DNA of 64,000 nt from UBA1479 sp002706405 (GCA_963972255.1 CAXATO010000008.1:124001-188000), one strand, 5' to 3'. Shown: positions 32,027 to 40,496, counted from the first letter of the stretch. The notes: generated by a model from the letters alone, not told the origin. Numbers and translations: made by a program.

Positions 32027-33262
32027 TCAGCGTTGGGTCAGTTTCAATTCGATCCGGCGGTTCCGCCGCAGCGCGATTTCATCGCCGCCCGGATCAATGG
32101 GCCGGTTGGCGGCGAACCCCGCGGCGACGAGACGCACCGGCGGCAAGCCTTGGTCGATCAGGTATTTGACCACGGAAATGGCGCGCGCCGCCGACAATTC
32201 CCAGTTGGAGGGGAAGCGGGCATTGGCGATGGGGGTCTTGTCCGTATGCCCATCGATGCGGAGAACCCAGTCGATGTCTTCCGGTATGCGGGCCATCAGT
32301 TCTTTCAGGGTCTGGGCGAGGGCCGCCATCTGTTCCTTGCCGGCCGGCCCAAGTTCCGCCGAGGCGACATCGAACAGAACCTCTGACTGGAAGACGAAGC
32401 GGTCGCCGACGATACGAATGCCGGGCCGATTGCCGAGAACCTCGCGCAGGCGGCCGAAGAACTCGGAGCGATAGCGGCTGAGTTCCTGAACCTTGGAAGC
32501 CAGCGCGGCGTTCAGGCGCTTGCCCAGGGTTTCGATCTGAACGCCCTGCGACTGGGCCTTCTCCTCGGCCGCGCGGAGCGTTGCTTCCAGGGTCGCCAGC
32601 TGCTCGCGCAGGGCCGCCAACTGACGATTCATGAGGGCGACCTGGGCGCGGGCGGAGTCCGAAATCTTGCGCTCGCTGATCAGCGCCTCGCCTTTCTCGT
32701 TAGCCTGTTTGCCGAGCTCCATGACCTTCGCGGTCAACTCGTCGCGCAGGGCCGTCAAGGCTTCGATCTCGCGCGCCAGGCTGTTCAGCCGCTGCACGCG
32801 CTCGGCCAGTTCCTCCTCGCGGACCGCCAGGGTCTTCTGGGTATCCGCCAGCGAGGTTTCCAGGCGGCCGATGGTCTGGCGGCTGGCTTCCATGGAAACC
32901 ATGGCGTCGACCAACTGCTGTTCGGCCGATTCCGCGCGCATACGCAGTCCGGCGACGGTGGCGCTCAGCCGGTCGCGTTCGCTGACCGAAACCTCCAATT
33001 CGCTCGACAGGCGGCTGACATCGACACGCAGGCTGTCCGTGGTCTTGCGTTCCAGGGCCAGAAGGCTCGCGAGTTCGCTGATTTCACCCTCCAGCTTGCG
33101 CAACGCCTCGTCGCGCCCGGTCAGCGCCTGACCGAGAAAGACCTGGGCCATGATGAAGATCAGCAACAGGAAGATAATGACCATCAGCAACGTCGCCAGG
33201 GCATCGACGAAGCCGGGCCAGATGTTGGTCGATCGTTCGTGGCGCCTGGCGAGACTGGCCAT
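32027..33262 (-). CDS. MotB/OmpA-like protein with long coiled coil (stator-type, orphan)
   Basis: 411 residues. One N-terminal membrane helix follows WPGFVDALATLLMVIIFLLL, where D20 sits at the proton-binding Asp position of MotB-type stators. Residues about 50-265 are a near-continuous coiled coil. The C-terminus (about 285-411) is an OmpA peptidoglycan-binding domain (DWVLRIDGHTDKTPI, LSAARAISVVKYLI, NRRIELKL). It pairs with the MotA-like gene upstream. The ATG at 33262 is used; a GTG two codons earlier is also possible. The coiled coil makes it longer than flagellar MotB. Confidence 0.85.
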   Translation of the reverse strand: MASLARRHERSTNIWPGFVDALATLLMVIIFLLLIFIMAQVFLGQALTGRDEALRKLEGEISELASLLALERKTTDSLRVDVSRLSSELEVSVSERDRLSATVAGLRMRAESAEQQLVDAMVSMEASRQTIGRLETSLADTQKTLAVREEELAERVQRLNSLAREIEALTALRDELTAKVMELGKQANEKGEALISERKISDSARAQVALMNRQLAALREQLATLEATLRAAEEKAQSQGVQIETLGKRLNAALASKVQELSRYRSEFFGRLREVLGNRPGIRIVGDRFVFQSEVLFDVASAELGPAGKEQMAALAQTLKELMARIPEDIDWVLRIDGHTDKTPIANARFPSNWELSAARAISVVKYLIDQGLPPVRLVAAGFAANRPIDPGGDEIALRRNRRIELKLTQR

Positions 33263-33328
33263 GGTCACTTGGTCCCTTGCCGGGTGGCCGCTGGGATGTG
33301 ACGGGGGTAGGATACCTGCGTCACGGCA

Positions 33329-34435
33329 TCAGCGGTCATATTCGCCGTCGGCGATGTTGGCGATGGTACGGGCCAGCAGTTTGATTTCGGACCGCACTTC
33401 CTTGATGATTTCGTCGCGCCCGTGGCTGACATCGTCGGCCAGGCGGGCGACGGAGCGGTCCAGGTTGCGGATGCTGGTCTTGGTTTCCGCGTCCAGGCCG
33501 CCGGTGTCGCTCCGGTTCATGCCCTGGGCCATGTCCTTCATCAGCTGCTGCTGCGCGCGCAGATGGTCGGTCAGGGTGTCCAACTTGTCGGTCAGGTTGA
33601 GGATGCTTTGGTTGGCTTCGACCCGGCTTTCTTCACCGCGCGACAAGGTGCGCTGCAGGTTCTCCAGGTTTTCCGCCGACTGCTCCAGCAGGGCCTGCAC
33701 ATAGGCGGGCATGGATTGGTCGCCGTCGCCGGACAAGGCGCCTGACGACAGGCGGGTCAGGCTGGACAGCCATTCTTCCAGGTCGTTGTAGAATCGATTC
33801 TGGGCCTGGCCGGCCTGCAGGTCCAGGAAGCCCAGGATCAGCGAGCCCGACAGCCCGAACAGGGACGAGGAAAAGGCCGTGCCCATGCCCGACAGGGGCG
33901 TTTCCAGGCCATGTTTCAGCTTATCGAATGTCGCGTTGAAATCGCCGCCGTCGACGGTCAGCCCGACGATCACGTCCTTGACCGAGGCAACCGTTTCGAG
34001 AAGTCCCCAGAAGGTGCCGAGCAATCCGAGGAAAATCAGCAAGCCGATGATGTAGCGCGATATATCGCGCGATTCATCCAGGCGGGACACCAGGCCGTCC
34101 AGCAGGGTGCGGAGCGACGTCGTCGATAGGCTCAGGCGGTTTGACCGCTGGCCGAGCATCGTCGCCATGGGGCCCAGCAGGCGGGGCGGGCTCGGCTGCG
34201 ACAGTTGCGCACCGTCGCGGCGGTAGCTGTCCACCCATTCGACCTCGGGCTTCAGGCGCGCGACCTGCAGGAAATTATAGGCGATGCCCAACGCCAGAAC
34301 GGCGAGAATGCCGCCGTTCAGGGGGGCGTTCGCCATGAAGGCATCGCGCAGCGGCTGGAACAGGGGAGCACACACGGCGACGACGGCGCCGAGGAACAGG
34401 ATCATCCTGATCAGGTAGCGGTTGGGGCGCGTCAT
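33329..34435 (-). CDS. MotA/TolQ/ExbB-like proton channel protein with C-terminal coiled coil
   Basis: 368 residues. Helices at about 8-26 and 38-58 are followed, after a cytoplasmic loop, by two more: YIIGLLIFLGLLGTFWGLLE (about 128-147) and GMGTAFSSSLFGLSGSLIL (about 183-202), the conserved MotA/ExbB channel pair. A cytoplasmic helical tail from about 225 to 368 has coiled-coil character (SAENLENLQRTLSR, LDTLTDHLRAQQQLM). With the MotB-like partner it probably forms a 5:2 proton-driven rotor. No flagellar gene is near. Confidence 0.83.
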   Translation of the reverse strand: MTRPNRYLIRMILFLGAVVAVCAPLFQPLRDAFMANAPLNGGILAVLALGIAYNFLQVARLKPEVEWVDSYRRDGAQLSQPSPPRLLGPMATMLGQRSNRLSLSTTSLRTLLDGLVSRLDESRDISRYIIGLLIFLGLLGTFWGLLETVASVKDVIVGLTVDGGDFNATFDKLKHGLETPLSGMGTAFSSSLFGLSGSLILGFLDLQAGQAQNRFYNDLEEWLSSLTRLSSGALSGDGDQSMPAYVQALLEQSAENLENLQRTLSRGEESRVEANQSILNLTDKLDTLTDHLRAQQQLMKDMAQGMNRSDTGGLDAETKTSIRNLDRSVARLADDVSHGRDEIIKEVRSEIKLLARTIANIADGEYDR

Positions 34436-34497
34436 GAAGGGGAGCCCTTACAAGGTCCTTTCGGGTGCATGGACGTCACGCGGAACCGATGGTGTCG

Positions 34498-35517
34498 TCA
34501 ACGCGGTGCGAGGGTGATGTCGACCCGGTTCTTGGGCTCGTCGGACGTCTTGTCGCCAAGTGCCCGCACATCGATCCGGGTCGAGCGGATGCCGCTTTCG
34601 ATCAGGAACGACCGCACGGACAAGGCGCGGGACAGGGACAGGCGTCGGGCCCGGTTGGATTTCAGGTCGCTTCCTCCGGCATAGGCCAGAAGCTGCAGCC
34701 GCACGTCGCGCTGCTCTTTGACCTGCTCGGCCAGCTTCAACAGGTTCGGCTTGGCATCGTCAGGCAATTTCGACTGGCTTTCGTCGAACACCACGCGGGT
34801 CAGCCGGCCGTCTTCGCCGGCGGTCAGGGATGCCGTGCTCTCCGCCTTTGGCGCCGGCGGCGTGGGCACGGCCGTGGTCGTGGCGGGCGGCGGCGGGGGC
34901 GGGGGAACGGCAGCACCCGGTGCCGTGGCGGGCGGCGGCGGGGGCGGTGCCTTGTCGGCCGCTTCGGTCGCCTCGGCCATCTTGGGTGCGGGCGGCGGTG
35001 CCGCATCGGCGGTTTTCGTCTCCGCGGCCTTGCCGGGCGCGGGCGGTGTTGCGGGTGTCGTCGAGGGCGGCGGCGGAGCAGAGGCGGTCAGCGGCGCCGG
35101 TGCGTCGGCCGCGGCAACCGGTGCGGGCGCCGGTTTCGACGGCATGGGCGGGGGCGGTGCCTTGGCGGCGGGCGGACGCATCGCCGTTTCCATGCGGCTG
35201 GAACGCGGTGCCGGTGTCGGCTCGGTGCGGGTCACCCGCAGCTTGCGGACGGGGGTGGATTTCTCCGGCGCCACGAAAAGCTGGGAGGTCGGACGATTGG
35301 GGCCCGGCAGGCGCAATCCGCCGCCATAGGCGGGTGCGGTCGGTTGCGACGATACGTCCACGGTCGGGCCGTACCCGCCGCCGGGCAGGGCGCCCATATC
35401 GATGGTCACGGCACCGTCCGCGTAGTTGCTCACCTGTGCCTCGACCGGGCCAGACGCCAGCGCCAAAGGCGCCACGGCAATGACCAATAACCCGGTCAAA
35501 AAACGTGAGGATGTCAT
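34498..35517 (-). CDS. Proline-rich OmpA-family protein
   Basis: 339 residues. Signal peptide (FLTGLLVIAVAPLALA, cleavage near EAQ). A long low-complexity Pro/Ala/Lys segment covers about 95-235 with several PPPPP runs, long enough to span the periplasm. The C-terminal OmpA-like domain (about 240-339) has VRLQLLAYAGGSDLKSNRAR and SVRSFLIESGIRSTRIDVRALG; it lacks the classic GHTD motif, so peptidoglycan binding is uncertain. It is the first of a minus-strand run with the MotA-like and MotB-like genes (62-base gap). Confidence 0.8.
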   Translation of the reverse strand: MTSSRFLTGLLVIAVAPLALASGPVEAQVSNYADGAVTIDMGALPGGGYGPTVDVSSQPTAPAYGGGLRLPGPNRPTSQLFVAPEKSTPVRKLRVTRTEPTPAPRSSRMETAMRPPAAKAPPPPMPSKPAPAPVAAADAPAPLTASAPPPPSTTPATPPAPGKAAETKTADAAPPPAPKMAEATEAADKAPPPPPPATAPGAAVPPPPPPPATTTAVPTPPAPKAESTASLTAGEDGRLTRVVFDESQSKLPDDAKPNLLKLAEQVKEQRDVRLQLLAYAGGSDLKSNRARRLSLSRALSVRSFLIESGIRSTRIDVRALGDKTSDEPKNRVDITLAPR

Positions 35518-35777
35518 CGGACAGTCACTCCCCATTATTCCCTGTTGTCGTCTTCCGGCCCGTTGTCGTGTACCGGTATGTCGATCCCGAATGCGGCGGG
35601 TCCGGGGGTCCCATGCGGGAACGTTCCGGTCACGTGCCAGCCGGCAGCGGAAACCAAGGCGATCACCTTAACCAACGGCGATGCGCTGGACAACCGTAAA
35701 GCCCTTGAATGAAAACAAGGAAATATGACGCTTTCGGGGCGTCGGAAGCCGCTTGTCGCGGCGGGACGAAAGGGGCG

Positions 35778-36581
35778 TCAGGACGCTGCCGCCTTGGCGC
35801 CGGCCAGGGTCTTCACCATGGCCGGATGCATGGCGTCGTTGCCGGCGGCGATGTCGCCGCGCTGAAAGATGTTGCGGCCGCCCGCAAGGTCGGTGACGAA
35901 ACCGCCCGCTTCGGACACCAGAATCATGCCCGCGGCCATGTCCCAGGGCTGCAGGTTCTGTTCCCAGAACCCTTCGAAACGTCCGGCGGCGACCCAGGCA
36001 AGGTCAAGCGACGCGGCGCCGTTGCGCCGCACGCCGGCGGACACAGCCATGATCGCGCGCAATTGCCCCAGGAACAGGTCATGGTTGCCCCGGCCGACGA
36101 AAGGAATGCCTGTCGCGAACAGGGATTCGGCGATATCGCGGCGCGCAGAGACGCGCAGGCGGCGCCCGTTGAGAAAAGCGCCCTGGCCCTTTTCGGCGAC
36201 GAACATCTCGTCGGTGATCGGGTTATAGACGACGCCGGCGAAGATCTGGCCGTCGCGCTCCAGCCCGATGGAGATGGCGAACTGCGGAATGCCATGCAGG
36301 AAGTTGGTGGTGCCGTCCAAGGGATCAATGATCCAGCGGTTCGAGGTGTCCACACCTTCGACCGCGCCGCGTTCTTCCATCAGGAAGCCGTACTTGGGGC
36401 GCGCGCGCTGAAGTTCCTCGAACAGGACCTTCTCGGCCTTGCGATCGGCGGTCGAAACGAAATCCGCCGGCCCCTTCTTCGAGACCTGCAGGTGCTCGAC
36501 CTCGCCGAAATCGCGGATCAGGCCCCGCGCCGCTTTTTGGGCGGCGGCGGTCATGACGTTTATCAGGGGCGTGCGCAGCAT
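35778..36581 (-). CDS. suhB: Inositol monophosphatase family protein (SuhB-like)
   Basis: 267 residues. Metal sites are intact: EERG (about 69), WIIDPLDGTTNF (about 83-94) and WDMAAGMIL (about 211). It dephosphorylates inositol 1-phosphate and related sugar phosphates; SuhB in E. coli also helps rRNA antitermination. It lies between efp and the OmpA-like gene; a 260-base spacer follows its 3' end, which is mainly the upstream region of the OmpA-like gene and shows no other feature beyond a GGAACGTTCC palindrome at 35618-35627. Confidence 0.92.
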   Translation of the reverse strand: MLRTPLINVMTAAAQKAARGLIRDFGEVEHLQVSKKGPADFVSTADRKAEKVLFEELQRARPKYGFLMEERGAVEGVDTSNRWIIDPLDGTTNFLHGIPQFAISIGLERDGQIFAGVVYNPITDEMFVAEKGQGAFLNGRRLRVSARRDIAESLFATGIPFVGRGNHDLFLGQLRAIMAVSAGVRRNGAASLDLAWVAAGRFEGFWEQNLQPWDMAAGMILVSEAGGFVTDLAGGRNIFQRGDIAAGNDAMHPAMVKTLAGAKAAAS

Positions 36582-36634
36582 GGCGGGCCTTGTTTCAAGC
36601 AGTCGGAAAGGGGCGGGCAGGACGCAGCGGAAGC

Positions 36635-37204
36635 TTAGTCCTTGGCGCGCTCGACATAGGTGCCTTCGGCGGGGTTGACGACGATGCGGGTGCCGACTTC
36701 GATATGGGGCGGCACGCTGGTGCGCACGCCATTGTCCAAAAGCGCCGGTTTATAGCTGGATGCCGCCGTCTGGCCTTTGACCACGGCTTCGGTCTCGACC
36801 ACCGTCAGGGTCACCCGGTCGGGCAACTGAACGCCGATCGGGTCGCCTTCGTGGCTTTCGATGGTGACTTCCATGCCGTCCTGCAGATAGGGCGTCTGGT
36901 CGTCGCCGATCTGATCGCCGTTGAGGACGACCTGTTCGTAGTTTTCATTGTCCATGAAGGTGAACATCTCGCCGTCGGCGAACAGGAACTGATATTCCTT
37001 CTGTTCCAGGGTCGCGCGTTCGACCTTTTCCGACGAACGGAACCGCTCGTTCAGCTTGGTGCCGTCGCGGAGTTCGCGCAGTTCGACCTGAAGGTAGGCG
37101 CCGCCCTTGCCAGGCTGCGTATGGGCGATCTTGACCGCGCGCCACAGGCGTCCCTGATGTTCGATGACCATACCGGGTCGAATGGCGTTGCCGTCGATTT
37201 TCAT
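36635..37204 (-). CDS. efp: Elongation factor P
   Basis: 189 residues, the standard length. Three beta-barrel domains; relieves stalling at polyproline stretches. The modifiable Lys is K33 in the loop TQPGKGGAY, matching K34 of E. coli (the beta-lysylated type). The ATG at 37204 gives the canonical MKIDGNAIRPGMVIEHQG start; the upstream in-frame ATG at 37222 has no SD. Polyproline proteins in this window (TolA, the OmpA-like protein) are likely clients. Confidence 0.95.
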   Translation of the reverse strand: MKIDGNAIRPGMVIEHQGRLWRAVKIAHTQPGKGGAYLQVELRELRDGTKLNERFRSSEKVERATLEQKEYQFLFADGEMFTFMDNENYEQVVLNGDQIGDDQTPYLQDGMEVTIESHEGDPIGVQLPDRVTLTVVETEAVVKGQTAASSYKPALLDNGVRTSVPPHIEVGTRIVVNPAEGTYVERAKD

Positions 37205-37293
37205 GTCCGTGCCCGTTTGCATGTTGATGGGGGGTGAAAGCGGCGCGGAAGCTACCAGTTTGTTTCGCGCATAGCAACGGCTCAGCGCCGCCG

Positions 37294-37965
37294 TTAGCCC
37301 ACCGGTGTGTCTGCAATTACCTTGTTGAATGCGGCGACGGCGGCGGCGGGGCCGTCGGCGTGCTGCCAGACCCCGGAGACCACGGCCAGGAAGTCGGCGC
37401 CCGCGGCGACCAGGGGTGCGCAGTTGTCGACCGTGATGCCGCCGATGGCGACGCAGGGCACGACGAAGATCTCGCTCCACCAGCGCAGCAATTCGGCATC
37501 CGCGTGATGGGTGACCTCCTTGGTGCCGGTCGGGAAGAAGGCGCCGAAGGCGACGTAATCCGCGCCGGCTTCACCGGCTTCCATGGCCAGATGGCGCGAC
37601 GCATGACAGGTCACGCCGACGGCGCGGTCGCCCCCCATGATGGTGCGGGCGTCCCGGTAGGACGCGTCGCCCTGACCGACATGGACGCCGTCGCAATCGG
37701 TGTCCGCCGCCAGGTCGGGACGGTCGTTCAGGATCAGCGGCACGCCCCGGTCGCGGCAGATGGGGAGAAGAACATCGACGGCGCGGCGGATGTCGTCATC
37801 GCTGCCGGGCATGCCGTCGGGAGCCTTCAGGCGCAGTTGCAACGCGCCGACGGGGCCGGCGTCGAGGGCCGCGGCCAGATCGACCGCAAAGGCCTTCGGG
37901 TCGAAGGCGGGCGGCGTTATCAGATAAAGCAGGCAGGCGTCATTGCCCGTGTCGTGGTCAGCCAA
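37294..37965 (-). CDS. thiE: Thiamine-phosphate synthase
   Basis: 223 residues from the chosen start. Joins HMP-PP and the thiazole phosphate to give TMP. LYLITPP at the N-terminus, LQLRLKAPDG, ILNDRPDLAADTDCDGVHVGQGD and VAFGAFFPTGTKE, then AIGGITVDN are family motifs. I use TTG at 37965, since GGGAGA lies 8 bases upstream and it overlaps the previous stop slightly; an ATG at 37992 is the alternative and would overlap by 35 bases. The N-loop is LRLK rather than the usual QLR(x)K. thiD is elsewhere in the window (56849). Confidence 0.88.
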   Translation of the reverse strand: MADHDTGNDACLLYLITPPAFDPKAFAVDLAAALDAGPVGALQLRLKAPDGMPGSDDDIRRAVDVLLPICRDRGVPLILNDRPDLAADTDCDGVHVGQGDASYRDARTIMGGDRAVGVTCHASRHLAMEAGEAGADYVAFGAFFPTGTKEVTHHADAELLRWWSEIFVVPCVAIGGITVDNCAPLVAAGADFLAVVSGVWQHADGPAAAVAAFNKVIADTPVG

Positions 37966-38404
37966 GGTTGGTGTCTCCCATAAGCCAGGCATCAAGCCGC
38001 CGGCCGGCGTCAGTGTCGGCCATGTCCAACGTCCGCGCCGGCCGCCTGGTCAGGCTGGCGCCGACCTGGATCGCCGCACGTTCGATCTTCGCCAGAACCT
38101 CGGGCGCGGCGGTCACGGAAACGGCGCCGACGCCGTGGCGCAGGGCGTCCATGGCGGTGCCCGGTTCGTCCGCGCAATCGAGACAGGCCGTGACCCGGGC
38201 CGCCGGTTCGGCGGCGCGGGCCTGGTCGATGATCTGTTTGAACAGAGCCGGGCCGAGATAGGCTCCGGCGCCGGGCGCGCTGACCAGATTCACGGGGCGT
38301 CCCGTGCGGCGTGCGGCGGCGAGGGCTTGCCGTGCCTGGTCCAGGTCGTGGATGAGGACAGAGGCCGGGGGCGCGGCCGATTGTTTGGTCGCAGCCCCCG
38401 TCAT
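37958..38404 (-). CDS. Unknown 148-residue protein between gap and thiE
   Basis: I do not recognise a named family. The sequence alternates beta-like and helical segments (SVLIHDLDQARQALAAARRT, VNLVSAPGAGAYLGPALFKQ, VTACLDCADEPGTAMDALRH, GVGAVSVTAAPEVLAKIERA), a pattern reminiscent of half a TIM barrel. There is no signal peptide or membrane helix. The ATG is 15 bases after gap, and the gene overlaps thiE by 8 bases at its 3' end, so it is co-transcribed with both. Function cannot be assigned. Confidence 0.75.
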   Translation of the reverse strand: MTGAATKQSAAPPASVLIHDLDQARQALAAARRTGRPVNLVSAPGAGAYLGPALFKQIIDQARAAEPAARVTACLDCADEPGTAMDALRHGVGAVSVTAAPEVLAKIERAAIQVGASLTRRPARTLDMADTDAGRRLDAWLMGDTNLG

Positions 38405-38418
38405 CTCAGTCTCGCCCG

Positions 38419-39426
38419 TTATTTCGCACCGTGCATGGCCAGCGCGGTATCGGGCATGCGGTTGGAGAAGCCCCATTCGTTGTCGTACCAGCTGAGCACG
38501 CGCACGAAGTTGCCGTCGATCACCTGGGTCTGGGTGGAATCGAAGCTCGAGCTTGCGGGATTGTGGTTGAAGTCGATGGAGACCAGGGGCTCGGTGTTGT
38601 AGGCGAGCACGCCCTTGAGCCGGCCGTTGGAGGCTTCGAGCATGGCCGCGTTGATTTCCTCGGCCGTGGTTGAGCGCCCGGCCGTGAAGGTCAGGTCGAT
38701 CAGCGACACGTTGGGGGTCGGCACGCGGATCGCGGTGCCGTCCAGCTTGCCCTTCAGTTCCGGCAGGACCAGGCCGACGGCCTTGGCCGCACCGGTCGAG
38801 GTCGGGATCATGGACACGGCGCAGGCACGGGCCCGGCGCGGGTCCGAGTGCAGGGTGTCGAGCGGACGCTGGTCGCCGGTGTAGGCGTGGATCGTCGTCA
38901 TATAGCCCTTTTCGATGCCGACCAGCTTGTGCAGCACGTCGGCCACGGGGGCCAGGCAGTTGGTCGTGCAGGACGCGTTGGAAACCACGGTGTGGCCGGC
39001 TTCCAGCTTGTCGTGGTTGACGCCGTAGACGACGGTCAGATCGACGCCCGAGGCCGGGGCCGAAACCAGAACCTTGCCGGCACCCGCTTCGAGATGCTTG
39101 GCGGCGCTGTCGCGGTCCGTGAACAGGCCGGTGCATTCCAGGGCCACGTCGATGCCCAGGTCCTTCCACGGCAGGCTGGCGGGATCGCGCTCGGCGGTCA
39201 CCTTGATCGGCCCGGCGCCGACGTTCATCACGTCGCCGGAGACCGACACGTCCATGTTGAGCGGGCCGTGCACGGAATCGTAGCGGAGAAGATGCGCGTT
39301 CATTTCGGGCGAACCCAGGTCGTTGATCGCGACCACTTCGATGTCGTTACGGCGGGATTCCAAAATACCCCGCAGAACCAAACGACCAATTCTACCGAAC
39401 CCGTTAATCGCAACCCGAACCGCCAT
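38419..39426 (-). CDS. gap: Glyceraldehyde-3-phosphate dehydrogenase, type I
   Basis: 335 residues. NAD site VAINGFGRIGRL and AINDLGS; catalytic C153 in SNASCTTN; HAYTGDQRPLDTLHSDPRRAR; and WYDNEWGFSNRM at the C-terminus. Acts in glycolysis and gluconeogenesis. It is first of a minus-strand run gap - 148-residue gene - thiE - efp - suhB and has its own promoter (39498-39526). Confidence 0.96.
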   Translation of the reverse strand: MAVRVAINGFGRIGRLVLRGILESRRNDIEVVAINDLGSPEMNAHLLRYDSVHGPLNMDVSVSGDVMNVGAGPIKVTAERDPASLPWKDLGIDVALECTGLFTDRDSAAKHLEAGAGKVLVSAPASGVDLTVVYGVNHDKLEAGHTVVSNASCTTNCLAPVADVLHKLVGIEKGYMTTIHAYTGDQRPLDTLHSDPRRARACAVSMIPTSTGAAKAVGLVLPELKGKLDGTAIRVPTPNVSLIDLTFTAGRSTTAEEINAAMLEASNGRLKGVLAYNTEPLVSIDFNHNPASSSFDSTQTQVIDGNFVRVLSWYDNEWGFSNRMPDTALAMHGAK

Positions 39427-39497
39427 GAATGCCTCCGTAATTTCCGTTGAATTTCCTGCGTTAGGGCCCCTGCGATCGGCGCCCCGGTCTGGGCGAT

Positions 39498-39526
39498 CCT
39501 ATAGGCTACCGGCGGTCCCCTGTAAA
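39498..39526 (-). promoter_or_regulatory. Sigma-70 promoter of gap
   Basis: On the minus strand TTTACA (39526-39521), a 17-base spacer and TATAGG (39503-39498), about 70 bases before the gap ATG. Confidence 0.55.
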
Positions 39527-39578
39527 CCCGAGAACGCCCGGTTGTCCGGGCCGGAATGCCGACCAATTGATGTAGTGG

Positions 39579-39607
39579 TTGAACTTGTATCGGTAGGCTC
39601 CTATTCT
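39579..39607 (+). promoter_or_regulatory. Sigma-70 promoter of the zapA - 6S RNA region
   Basis: TTGAAC (39579-39584), a 17-base spacer and TATTCT (39602-39607). It is divergent from the gap promoter and lies about 58 bases before the first gene of the zapA unit. Confidence 0.55.
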
Positions 39608-39664
39608 CCATTCAGTTTTTGCCCACAAACAAAAAGATAAATTTAGTCGGGTCGGGGGGTGTGC

Positions 39665-39892
39665 GTGGCGACCATCAGCAAACCATCACGAGTGGACCGT
39701 GCCTTTGAGCGGGTCGAGGGCGCGTTATCGCGCTTGGAAAAGGCCGTTCAGGCGCGCGGCGCCGCAGCCGGGGACGGCGGTGATGCCGCGGCATTGCGGG
39801 CGGAGAACGACCGTCTGCAGACCGTGACCGAAGAGGTCAAAGGGCGTCTCGACGGCGCCATCGGCCGCCTTGAAAAAGTTCTCGAAGGGTAG
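39665..39892 (+). CDS. Small coiled-coil protein upstream of zapA (DUF4164-like)
   Basis: 75 residues. SRVDRAFERVEGALSRLEKAV and ALRAENDRLQTVTEEVKGRLDGAIGRLEKVL are amphipathic coiled-coil helices linked by an Ala/Gly loop. Short DUF4164-type proteins often sit directly before zapA in alphaproteobacteria; a role with ZapA at the division ring is inferred from that position only. The GTG at 39665 has a GGGGGG tract 5 bases upstream; a GTG at 39659 is the alternative. zapA starts 12 bases after the stop. Confidence 0.72.
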   Translation: MATISKPSRVDRAFERVEGALSRLEKAVQARGAAAGDGGDAAALRAENDRLQTVTEEVKGRLDGAIGRLEKVLEG

Positions 39893-39904
39893 GGGCGGAA
39901 CGGC

Positions 39905-40240
39905 ATGGCCCATGTGACGGTCACCATCAACGGGCGCCAGTATCAGGTCGCCTGTGACGACGGGCAGGAAGCGCATCTGTCCCGGCTGGGTAAGTATGTC
40001 GACAACCGGGTTCAGGAACTGGTCGCCGCCGTCGGGCAGGCCGGCGACGCGCGGTTACTGGTCATGGTCAGCCTTTTGCTGGCCGATGAATTGTCGGACG
40101 CCTATTCGGAACTGGAGACCATCAGCCGAAAAAGCGAAGGCGTCGCCCGGCTTATCGAATCCGAAGAAAAGGTCAGCCGCACCCTGGAAAGTTTCGCCGA
40201 GCGCATCGAAGGCATTGCCGCGGGGCTTGAACAAGCCTAA
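39905..40240 (+). CDS. zapA: Cell division protein ZapA
   Basis: 111 residues. The globular head HVTVTINGRQYQVACDDGQEAHLSRLGKYVDNRV is the ZapA signature, followed by a helical dimerisation region (ARLLVMVSLLLADELSDAYSELE) and coiled coil. Cross-links FtsZ filaments in the Z ring. It is followed by the 6S RNA locus, a gene order conserved across many proteobacteria. Confidence 0.92.
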   Translation: MAHVTVTINGRQYQVACDDGQEAHLSRLGKYVDNRVQELVAAVGQAGDARLLVMVSLLLADELSDAYSELETISRKSEGVARLIESEEKVSRTLESFAERIEGIAAGLEQA

Positions 40241-40249
40241 CTTCCGCGT

Positions 40250-40430
40250 AAGGCGGAGCGCTGCGGAGCGCGTTAGGCACATTATCCCTGGGGCGATGCG
40301 TCCTTTAAGGGTGCTGTCCCTGCCGGGTTGCACGGGTTCGTCCTGGGCGCTCGGTATCACGGTGCCCAACCTGTCGAGAGCAGGCCACGGAGGATCTTAC
40401 TGCCGACGGCTACTGCGGCACCGCCGACTT
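40250..40430 (+). ncRNA. ssrS: 6S RNA (approximate ends)
   Basis: The gap between zapA and the 5-FTHF cyclo-ligase gene is the standard location of 6S RNA, which binds the sigma-70 holoenzyme. Sequence features fit: a closing helix (GGCGG near 40252 with CCGCC near 40421), a 5' strand ATCCCTGGGGCGATGCGTCC, and the alphaproteobacteria-like 3' stretch AGGCCACGGAGGATCTTAC. I infer the ends from pairing; processing sites could differ by 10-20 bases. Confidence 0.72.
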
Positions 40431-40463
40431 TCTCTAAATTGCTCTTAATTGAATTTTGGCTCG

Positions 40464-40488
40464 GACTCCGACCGACGGAGTCTTATAT
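40464..40488 (+). terminator. Intrinsic terminator or leader hairpin after the 6S RNA locus
   Basis: GACTCCG/CGGAGTC (7 bp, 5-base loop), followed by TTATAT, ends 9 bases before the start of the next gene. Confidence 0.5.
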
Positions 40489-40496
40489 CGACCATC

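Noticed and set aside
32027..34435. Zorya-like anti-phage system (ZorA/ZorB)
   Set aside because: The MotA-like/MotB-like pair has a similar layout, but no ZorC, ZorD or ZorE gene is present; neighbours are envelope and housekeeping genes.
34824..35006. Pro/Arg repeat frames inside the OmpA-like gene region
   Set aside because: Shadow frames of the Pro/Ala low-complexity segment of the real gene.
37205..37293. TPP riboswitch near thiE or thiD
   Set aside because: The upstream sequences are short or coding and lack the THI-box core (CUGAGA ... ACCUGA-like); thiE overlaps its upstream gene.
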